Below, piece by piece: positions 26,897 to 33,975 of a stretch of 64,000 nt of DNA. The notes under the pieces are model-generated. The model was not told the DNA's origin. It saw nothing but the letters and a program-made list of their open reading frames with translations, and ran no database searches. Numbering within the stretch: the stretch's first letter is position 1; each line of letters begins with the position of its first letter. Source of the stretch: UBA6115 sp050953005. Its GTDB lineage: Bacteria > Bacillota > Clostridia > Christensenellales > Aristaeellaceae. Made by a program: the position numbers and the translations under genes. The DNA is taken from assembly GCA_050953005.1 (NCBI GenBank), contig JBMNLV010000003.1, forward strand, positions 62,001-126,000, written 5' to 3'.

Positions 26897-27152
26897 AAGA
26901 TATCTTGGAAAATGTACTCACGGTCTTCGGGAACAACAGGCAAGAGACCCCTTATGTCGTCATAACACTCGTCCAGTTAGAAATTTATTTCTCCTTTCTG
27001 TGCTGCTTGTTCCAATATGTATGGTACTCCTTCCTGCAAAGGGAAAGAAGAGGTTCATACTGATTCCAATCTTTATATCAGTATCAATTATTTATTAAAA
27101 GCTTGGATTAAAAGCTTGCAAATCCGAAAAATCCGAAAAATTGAAATAGTGC

Positions 27153-27186
27153 TTTACAATTATCAATCTTCATGATAATGTATAAT
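27153..27186 (+). promoter_or_regulatory. Promoter region of tRNA-Ala
   Basis: TTTACA (27153-27158), 15 bases, GATAAT (27174-27179), with a second TATAAT at 27181-27186 close to the tRNA. Which -10 is used is unclear. Confidence 0.5.
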
Positions 27187-27193
27187 GCGCTAT

Positions 27194-27269
27194 GGGGCAT
27201 TAGCGCAGTTGGTAGCGCACCACAATGGCATTGTGGGGGTCAAGAGTTCGAGTCTCTTATGCTCCACCA
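27194..27269 (+). tRNA. tRNA-Ala (GGC anticodon), CCA encoded
   Basis: Acceptor GGGGCAT (27194-27200) pairs with ATGCTCC (27259-27265), discriminator A at 27266, CCA at 27267-27269. Anticodon stem CCACA/TGTGG encloses ATGGCAT, anticodon GGC. The T-loop GTTCGAGTC is canonical. Confidence 0.95.
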
Positions 27270-27273
27270 AAAA

Positions 27274-27308
27274 CCCTTGAAACATTGCGTTTTGAGGGCC
27301 TTTTATTT
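27274..27308 (+). terminator. Terminator of tRNA-Ala
   Basis: Ten-base stem CCCTTGAAAC (27274-27283) with GTTTTGAGGG (27289-27298), two G-T pairs, followed by a T-rich tail from 27301. Confidence 0.75.
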
Positions 27309-27339
27309 TAGCGGTTTGTTTAATATTCATGCTCTCTTA

Positions 27340-27496
27340 TACTGATGTAACGCTTTATTGCATCCAAAGCGGCGAGGGATTATATTGGCCTGCAAGGAAA
27401 GAAACCGATGGCGTAGCCGAAGCTATGTTGAGGTTGACTGACGCAGCAGGCGATCAAAAACCTGGCGCGACGATACAATAACGATTGGAATCAGTA
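27340..27496 (+). repeat. MITE-like repeat, copy 2 (uninterrupted)
   Basis: 157-bp element with termini TACTGAT (27340-27346) and ATCAGTA (27490-27496). Comparing the two ends inward gives a longer imperfect inverted repeat: after TACTGAT and 8 variable bases both ends read TTATTG(C/T)ATC. It matches copy 1 (7093-7248) over nearly its whole length. It encodes no protein. It starts 74 bases after tRNA-Ala. Confidence 0.8.
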
Positions 27497-27705
27497 TTAA
27501 ATCTTAAAATGTTTTCATTTCCCAATCACTCCTTAAGAGTCCTTTCAGATGGAGCCATGGCTCCATGCTCTATGCAATCAGAGTCGTAACTTCGACGCTC
27601 CTACTCCTACATAACGGTTTATACAAAAGAAAGGAAAAGAAATGGAAGCAAGTGCTCCAGGATTCTCTCCCTCTCAATCACCGGATCAAATATTGTTTAG
27701 CGCCT
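27497..27705. other. Intergenic, nothing recognised
   Basis: About 200 bases between the repeat and the stop of the glycerol-1-phosphate dehydrogenase gene. No RNA, gene or clear terminator is seen. Confidence 0.5.
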
Positions 27706-29061
27706 TCATACCATCTCCTGAGGCGGAAAAGGCAGCGTATACAACAAGCCCAAGTCCCACAGGAGAGAACTGGTCAGGTATTTATTGCGGATTTCCCGCG
27801 AGCCCAGCAAGGCGTCATGGGTGTCCTTGGCGCCAAAGCCAATCTCAGACGGCCGGGTCGGGCAGCCCATAAAACGCATGATGTTTTCTATATCTTCCAG
27901 GGAAGGCAATTCCTCATCCGCAATACGCAGGATATCAGGCCAATGGTCCAGCGTAAATTGGAGGCGCTGAGCATGCGCGGCCTTGTCATTGCGGCCTTCC
28001 GCTCTGGCAGCCTTGAGGATCCCCTCCGCAGCGCTACCAAAGATACGGCGTACCATCGCCTCCCAAGCACGCTCGTCAAAGGAACTGATAAAGCTCTCCG
28101 CTGTTTGCCGGTCAGGCGTCATCTCGCGAAGCATCTGCCAGATACGCAGGCTGAGCAGGGTTCCTATCCCCACCTGGATGCCATGCAATTCCACAGGCAG
28201 GCCGCGCTCAAGCGCCATCATCTCCCACAGATGAGAAAAATAGTGCTCCAAACCGGATGCCGGGCGGGAAATTTCCGCAAAGGCCATGGCGATGCCGGAA
28301 AGCACCAAACCTTCGGTAACGCTGTCCACCGCTGTGGCTTCCCTTGCTTTAAAGCCTTCTATATTGGCTACTATCTTTTGAAGTGAAGCGCGCACCAGCC
28401 CGGCAATGTTTTCACAGTAGTATTCCCCGGTAACCAGGTGAGAGATGCGCCATTCGCATATGGAGAGGTATTTAGCCAACATATCCCCCAGGCCGGCCTG
28501 CAGCAGGCGCTCAGGCGCCTCGCGCAGGATGCGGGTATCGGCGATAATGGCCTGCGGACAGGCATTATACAGAGAGACCTTGACACGATCGCGAATCATG
28601 GAAGCGCTGTCGGAGGCATAACCATCCATGGATGGCGCGGTAGCCACCACCAGGCTGGGCAGGCGCAGGGCATGGGCAAACACCTTGGCCAGGTCGTTAA
28701 GAACGCCCGAACCAATGGCCAGAACACCGTCACAGCGCGGGTCAAAAGCCATAACCAGGCTGCCCAGCGCCTGCTCATCCGGTTCCACATGTGCGCCGGT
28801 ATAAACATACTCGCTATAGGCGATGCCCGCGGTATCTATGACCGGCGCAACCAAGTGCCATGCAGCCTTGCGGGTGTTGAGGTCTGAAATAATAAACGGA
28901 CGGGTAACGCCGGTCTGCGCCAAAAAATCCGGCAGGGCTTCAACGGCACCGTTGCCGATGCGCAAACAGCGCAAGCCTGCCTGATGATGATGTCCACATG
29001 AACAGTCGTGGCCCTGCGGCCGGATAAGCTCTTCAAGAGACATGCCGGCAAAATTTTTCAT
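27706..29061 (-). CDS. sn-Glycerol-1-phosphate dehydrogenase (AraM/EgsA type)
   Basis: 451-residue member of the iron/zinc alcohol dehydrogenase-like G1P dehydrogenase family, which reduces dihydroxyacetone phosphate to sn-glycerol-1-phosphate. Seen: an N-terminal Cys/His motif CSCGHHH, the nucleotide-binding DGVLAIGSGVLNDLAKVFAH (GSGxxND), VATAPSMDGYASDSASM, and a metal-site histidine in SGLEHYFSHLWEM. The frame extends 12 codons further, but ATG 29061 is the one preceded by AAGGAG at six bases. In Bacillus, araM sits with arabinose genes; here it neighbours L-fucose isomerase. The fate of the product in this organism is unknown. Confidence 0.87.
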   Translation of the reverse strand: MKNFAGMSLEELIRPQGHDCSCGHHHQAGLRCLRIGNGAVEALPDFLAQTGVTRPFIISDLNTRKAAWHLVAPVIDTAGIAYSEYVYTGAHVEPDEQALGSLVMAFDPRCDGVLAIGSGVLNDLAKVFAHALRLPSLVVATAPSMDGYASDSASMIRDRVKVSLYNACPQAIIADTRILREAPERLLQAGLGDMLAKYLSICEWRISHLVTGEYYCENIAGLVRASLQKIVANIEGFKAREATAVDSVTEGLVLSGIAMAFAEISRPASGLEHYFSHLWEMMALERGLPVELHGIQVGIGTLLSLRIWQMLREMTPDRQTAESFISSFDERAWEAMVRRIFGSAAEGILKAARAEGRNDKAAHAQRLQFTLDHWPDILRIADEELPSLEDIENIMRFMGCPTRPSEIGFGAKDTHDALLGSREIRNKYLTSSLLWDLGLLYTLPFPPQEMV

Positions 29062-29247
29062 TAGCAACTCCTTGTTAGCGCGTGCCATGGTATCCATGGT
29101 ACGGATTTTTTATAATAATAATAGTATGCCATGATTTAATCTGCTGTTCAATCCTTTAGGAAGAATTGCGAAGCATCCTGAAAACACAGCAACAACAGCA
29201 GTAAAGGAAAAATACCGCCCTCGATTCGCAATATCTTGAGAACAGGC

Positions 29248-31029
29248 TTATTTGTACAAGGGCCCGTAGGTCCGGCAAGCGCGGTGGTCAGCTGCCTCAG
29301 TATCCTGAGTGCCATAGGCTGCCCAGCAATGCGGGCGGTAGACCTTGTCGGCAGGCACATTGTGCATATTGACCGGGATACGCAGCATGGCGGCCAGGGT
29401 GATCAAATCAGCGCCCACGTGCCCATAGACCGTGACGCCGTGGTTGGCGCCCCAGTTGGCCATAACGGAGTAAACATCCCTGAAGGGGCCTTCGCGCGTC
29501 AGCCGCGGGGCAAGCCAGGTGCACGGCCAGGTACGGTCGGTACGGTTCATGATCAGTTCATGCACCTCATCCGGCAGGCACACCGTATTGCCCTCAGCAA
29601 TCTGTAAAACCGGGCCGATGCCTTCAACAATGTTCAGCCGCAGAAGGGTGACAGGCATCTCAGCTTCGTTTTTGAAATGGCTGCTGAATCCGCCCCCGCG
29701 GAAGTATTCATAGTTGGCGCGCTCCCAGTCCGTCGCTTCCAGGCAGGCCTTGATGTCCCGATCGGTCATCTCCCAGAATGGCTTCATGCAGCCCTCGCCT
29801 TTGTCGTTCCTGGCCGCGCCGGTGCCGTCAAGCGCTGTCGCGCCGGAATTGATCAGGTGGATAAAGCCGTTCGCGGCATCCCCCTCGGGCTTCCAGCCGC
29901 TGACACGCTCCACTGCCTCGGGGCTCCAGTAGGTGCGCACATCATGGAAACAGGGCGCGGTATTGGTGATCAGGGTGCCCAGCAACATGGACAGGCCGTT
30001 TAGGGTATCGTTCTCCGTAGCAAAGGCCACAGGCGCGCGCGGGCCGTTCCAATCAAAGGTGGAGGCCATGATCGCCTCGGTAAAGTCGCAGTTGGGCAGC
30101 CAGTCTGTCCAGGCGCGCTGCCCCTGGAAACCGCCGGCCACAGCGTTTTTCCCCAGCGCTTCCTCATGCCAGCCCAGCGCGTCCAGCCTGGGATTGCCAA
30201 ACATCGCGTCCCGCAGCACCAGGCTCATCTTGGCGATAAACTCCCAGTCCTTCTCAGGCGGAACGGTTTTGCTTTTGGCAATCACTTCAGGCAGCTTTTT
30301 GCCCGCGTTCACGTCAAAACCCTCGGGGCAGTTCTCCCTGATCCAGCCAAGGGCCTTCTCATATTCCTCCGGGTCATAAATGCCCAGATGGATGCGGCGC
30401 AGCACATCGGTCATATCCATCCACTCCGGGCGAATGCCGAAGTATTGCTGCATGGTATTCATATCGCAGTAAGCGCCGGCGATGCCCATGGACACGCCGC
30501 CAAAGTTGACATAGGCCTTGCCCCTCATCCAGCCCACGGCAACAGCGCCCCTGGCAAAGCGCAGCAGCTTCTCCCTGACATCCTCCGGGATGCTGGTGTC
30601 ATTCAGATCCTGTACGTCCCGGCCGTAAATGGCAAAGGCCGGCAAGCCCTTTTGCGCATGGGCGGCCAGGACCGCGGCCAGGTAGACCGCGCCGGGGCGC
30701 TCGGTGCCGTTGAAACCCCAGACCGCCTTGATGGTATGGGGGTTGGTATCCATGGTTTCCATGCCGTAACACCAGCAGCGGGTCACTGTCAGGGTAGCGA
30801 CCACGTTCTCCCGGCTAAACTTGCGTTCACACATGCCGGCCTCGGCCCCGCCGCCGATAGTGGTGTCGGAAATGACGCACTGAACCGGGGTTCCGTCGGG
30901 ATATTTCAGGGTGGAAATCAATTCAGCCGCAGCCCTGGCCATGTCCATGGTGGATTGCTCAAGGCTTTCACGGATACCGCCCCAGCGGCCGTCAATGACG
31001 GGGCGAATGCCGATTTTGGGATACTGCAT
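29248..31029 (-). CDS. fucI: L-fucose isomerase
   Basis: 593-residue isomerase converting L-fucose to L-fuculose (often also D-arabinose to D-ribulose). Motifs include KIGIRPVIDGRWGGIRESLE at the start, CERKFSRENVVATLTVT, WGFNGTERPGAVYLAA, MRGKAYVNFGGVSMGIAG, and the C-terminal ANWGANHGVTVYGHVGADLI. The length equals that of the E. coli enzyme. ATG 31029 follows AAGGAGGAGCT; an in-frame ATG 23 codons upstream lacks a ribosome site. A strong terminator lies between it and the upstream alcohol dehydrogenase gene, so it has its own promoter. Confidence 0.96.
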   Translation of the reverse strand: MQYPKIGIRPVIDGRWGGIRESLEQSTMDMARAAAELISTLKYPDGTPVQCVISDTTIGGGAEAGMCERKFSRENVVATLTVTRCWCYGMETMDTNPHTIKAVWGFNGTERPGAVYLAAVLAAHAQKGLPAFAIYGRDVQDLNDTSIPEDVREKLLRFARGAVAVGWMRGKAYVNFGGVSMGIAGAYCDMNTMQQYFGIRPEWMDMTDVLRRIHLGIYDPEEYEKALGWIRENCPEGFDVNAGKKLPEVIAKSKTVPPEKDWEFIAKMSLVLRDAMFGNPRLDALGWHEEALGKNAVAGGFQGQRAWTDWLPNCDFTEAIMASTFDWNGPRAPVAFATENDTLNGLSMLLGTLITNTAPCFHDVRTYWSPEAVERVSGWKPEGDAANGFIHLINSGATALDGTGAARNDKGEGCMKPFWEMTDRDIKACLEATDWERANYEYFRGGGFSSHFKNEAEMPVTLLRLNIVEGIGPVLQIAEGNTVCLPDEVHELIMNRTDRTWPCTWLAPRLTREGPFRDVYSVMANWGANHGVTVYGHVGADLITLAAMLRIPVNMHNVPADKVYRPHCWAAYGTQDTEAADHRACRTYGPLYK

Positions 31030-31145
31030 AGCTCCTCCTTCAGGGCTGAACCGCCCGATGTAATTATTGCTCAACTGAATCCTATCATAAGCTTTCATAT
31101 GTCACAAGACGTCTGACCGCGCCTGTAGGGCAAACCTTTTCCGCC

Positions 31146-31185
31146 AAAACAGAGGGCAGGCGATCCAACGCCTGCCCTCTGTTTT
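31146..31185 (-). terminator. Strong intrinsic terminator after the alcohol dehydrogenase gene
   Basis: Perfect 17-bp stem AAAACAGAGGGCAGGCG (31146-31162) with its complement at 31169-31185 and a 6-base loop. The stem has A/T ends in both directions; it serves the minus-strand gene ending at 31223. Confidence 0.9.
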
Positions 31186-31222
31186 GAATCATTGCCTCTA
31201 CAACACACAGGAAGCCAACCGG

Positions 31223-32401
31223 TTATTTTGCGATCTGATAAATTTTTAGCACATCCTGCCAACCCAGTTTTTTCAAGCCGCCGATTTTCTCTTCATGACC
31301 AAAGTAATCGCCGGTACACTTGCGGGCCATTTCCTCATGGCGGCTTTCATCAATGCCCAATTCACTTAGTGTCTGGGGCAAACCCATGATGCGATAGAAG
31401 TTTTCAAGCCGCGCGATGCCTGCCTTGATGAGCGCTTCCTTGTTGCGGAGGCCCTTGGCCACGCCTAAGACATTGATGGAAAATTGCGCGAACATATCCG
31501 GGTTGTCCTGCCAGACATACTTCATCCAGGCGGGGGTCAGCACCGCCAGACCGGCTCCGTGCGCCACATCATAGGCAGCGGACAATTCATGCTCCATCTT
31601 GTGGCAGGCCCAGTCCTGCGCACGGCCCATACCCAGCAAACCATTGTGCGCAACAGTACCTGCAAAGCCGATTTCCGCCCAGGCGTCATAATCCTTGGGA
31701 TTGTCCACCAGCCGGGGCGCGTTGGCAATGATGGTACGCAAAGTGGCCTCGCACAGGGCGTCGGTCAAATCCACATTGGCAGTGTTAGTAAAGTAGCGCT
31801 CAAAAATGTGGCTCATCATGTCAGCTACGCCATTAGCGATCTGATCCTTTGGCAGAGTAAAGAACAGCTCTGGGTTCATCACGCTGATGAGTGGCCGCAA
31901 CAGAGGATGGCCATATCCGTACTTGCGGCCGGTTTCCTCATTGGAGATGACGGTATCGCCGCTGGACTCGCTGCCCGCTGCCGGAATGGTCAAAACGATC
32001 GCAACAGGCAGGGCTTTTCTGATATCCAGCCCCTGGTCATAGACATCCCAAACATCACCATCATAGTGTACTCCCATGGCAATCGCCTTGGCTGAATCAA
32101 TCGTGCTGCCGCCTCCCACAGCCAAAATCAAGTCGACTCCTTCCCGTTTGCACAATGCAATGCCTTCATGCACCAGAGTGAGCCGGGGATTGGGCACTAC
32201 ACCGCCCAACTCAACAAAGTCAACGGCATTGTCCTTGAGGGACTTAACCACCTGGTCATACAAACCTGTACGCTTGATGCTGCCCCCGCCATAATGCAGG
32301 AGCACCTTTTGGGCGTGCGGCTTGATAAGCTCGCCGATTCTGTGCTGGGTATCGCGTCCAAACACAATGCGCGCAGGCATATACAGATCAAAGTTCAGCA
32401 T
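31223..32401 (-). CDS. Iron-containing alcohol dehydrogenase (butanol-dehydrogenase type)
   Basis: 392-residue enzyme of the BdhA/YqhD branch, reducing aldehydes with NAD(P)H. Seen: the nucleotide motif ILAVGGGSTIDSAKAIAMG near residue 95, and iron ligands in the ADMMSHIFERYF and CHKMEHELSAAYDVAHGAGLA segments (Asp and His residues of the family). ATG 32401 follows AAGGAGGATTGT. It may dispose of lactaldehyde from fucose or rhamnose, or of butyraldehyde; the substrate cannot be settled from sequence. Confidence 0.92.
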   Translation of the reverse strand: MLNFDLYMPARIVFGRDTQHRIGELIKPHAQKVLLHYGGGSIKRTGLYDQVVKSLKDNAVDFVELGGVVPNPRLTLVHEGIALCKREGVDLILAVGGGSTIDSAKAIAMGVHYDGDVWDVYDQGLDIRKALPVAIVLTIPAAGSESSGDTVISNEETGRKYGYGHPLLRPLISVMNPELFFTLPKDQIANGVADMMSHIFERYFTNTANVDLTDALCEATLRTIIANAPRLVDNPKDYDAWAEIGFAGTVAHNGLLGMGRAQDWACHKMEHELSAAYDVAHGAGLAVLTPAWMKYVWQDNPDMFAQFSINVLGVAKGLRNKEALIKAGIARLENFYRIMGLPQTLSELGIDESRHEEMARKCTGDYFGHEEKIGGLKKLGWQDVLKIYQIAK

Positions 32402-32455
32402 ACAATCCTCCTTGTAATGTTGTTATTTTAAACATATCCCACATATCCCCTTCCG

Positions 32456-33856
32456 TCAAGCAAGGCTTTGAGTCGCAACAATGTTCTTTTGCCATATCCC
32501 CGAGCGAACCAGCAGGATGCCAGCCAAAAACTTGATGAGATTTGTCGCCTGGGAAAGCAAAAACAATGGCACGATTGGCAAGCCGGTCCAGTGGACCAGC
32601 GCCTTTGTAAAGGGAATCAGCAATAGCCAGGTGTAGGCGCTGTCAAACAGAAAAGTGATAAAGGTGGATCCGCCCGAGCGCAGGGTAAAGTAACTGGCGT
32701 GGCTGACAGCGTGGAAGGGCATCATCAGAGCGCTGATCAGGATAAAAGCGGAAGCCATAGCGCGAACTTCCTGCTCGACATTATATAACTGTGGGAATAA
32801 GCCCGACATTCCGCCTGCTGTCAAGCCTACGCCCATGCACAGCGCAAAAGCCAGAAACAGCAGCTTCCATACCTCTTCGCGCGCCTTTTGCTGCCTGCCC
32901 GCGCCCAGGGAATGGCCCACCATCACCGCAACGGCGCTGCCTACACCAATCATAAAAACATTGAACAGGTTGATCACGGTGGAGGAAATGTTCAAAGCGC
33001 TCAGCACAAACAGCCCGCGTGTAGAATAAGCCTGTGTCAGGGCAGTCATGCCAAGGGACCACAGCGCCTCATTGATTAACAGCAGAGAACCTTTTTTTAA
33101 AATTCTGACACTCAGCGCCAAAGGCACACGCATGGTCTTGTAAACCTTGGATAAGAAAGAATAGCGACGCGCATGGTGCGCAGAATATACCAAGATGCCC
33201 AGTTCCACAAAACGGGAGATGACTGTTGCGACTGCGGCGCCTTTGACGCCCCAGGCCGGAAAACCCAGGTTGCCAAAAATCAGCAGCCAGTTGCCAGTCA
33301 AATTGGTCAATACAGCTGCGATGCCCGCCTTCATGGGAAGCATGGTCTCCCCCGTCTCACGGAAGGTGGAGCCATAACTCACCGACAAAGCAAAAGGAAT
33401 AAGCCCCGGCATCATATACAGCAGATATTCGTGCGCATAGTCCAGCATACGCTGCGCCAGAAGCGGATCACCATCACCCTGCAAAAAAAGATGGACAAGC
33501 GGTGTCTGCCATACATTGAGCACTGTCAAAGCCAGCAGTGTGAGGGATATGGAAATCCAAACCTTTAGACGGAAGGTGTTTCGCACCCCCTCCGCGTCCC
33601 CTGCGCCATAAAACTGCGCACCAAAAATCCCCGGGCCGGCCAAGCCGCCAAAAATGCACAGGTTAAATACAAAAATTAACTGGTTGGCGATCGCTACGCC
33701 GGACATCTGTTCAGTGCCCAACTGGCCAACCATGATGTTATCCAGCAGATTGACAAAGTTCGTCACACTGTTTTGAATCATGACCGGAATCATGATAGCC
33801 AAGGCTGTTTTGTAAAAGGCTTTGTCACCCAGAAATAACCGGCGGAATTTGCTCAT
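32456..33856 (-). CDS. MATE family transporter
   Basis: 466-residue membrane protein with twelve hydrophobic helices and the two-lobed layout of MATE exporters. The N-terminal lobe contains NLLDNIMVGQLGTEQMSGVAIANQ, typical of the family. The second lobe begins around residue 240 (LLINEALWSLGMTALTQAY). Proteins of this kind export cations or drugs in exchange for H+ or Na+. ATG 33856 follows AGGTAGGT. The substrate is unknown. Confidence 0.93.
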   Translation of the reverse strand: MSKFRRLFLGDKAFYKTALAIMIPVMIQNSVTNFVNLLDNIMVGQLGTEQMSGVAIANQLIFVFNLCIFGGLAGPGIFGAQFYGAGDAEGVRNTFRLKVWISISLTLLALTVLNVWQTPLVHLFLQGDGDPLLAQRMLDYAHEYLLYMMPGLIPFALSVSYGSTFRETGETMLPMKAGIAAVLTNLTGNWLLIFGNLGFPAWGVKGAAVATVISRFVELGILVYSAHHARRYSFLSKVYKTMRVPLALSVRILKKGSLLLINEALWSLGMTALTQAYSTRGLFVLSALNISSTVINLFNVFMIGVGSAVAVMVGHSLGAGRQQKAREEVWKLLFLAFALCMGVGLTAGGMSGLFPQLYNVEQEVRAMASAFILISALMMPFHAVSHASYFTLRSGGSTFITFLFDSAYTWLLLIPFTKALVHWTGLPIVPLFLLSQATNLIKFLAGILLVRSGIWQKNIVATQSLA

Positions 33857-33975
33857 ACCTACCTGCCTCAATCAACGTTTTCCTTCAAAACAAAAAACGG
33901 ATTGATTTTGCCACAGCTTCATCCAAAAAGCAAACCCTCAAAAAGCTTGTGAGCATCAAAAAACGTGAAGTGAAC

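Noticed and set aside
27565..28386. Plus-strand open frame of about 273 codons
   Set aside because: Mostly antisense to the glycerol-1-phosphate dehydrogenase gene; not protein-like.
30166..31116. Plus-strand open frame of about 316 codons
   Set aside because: Antisense to fucI; the fucI reading is firmly supported by family motifs.
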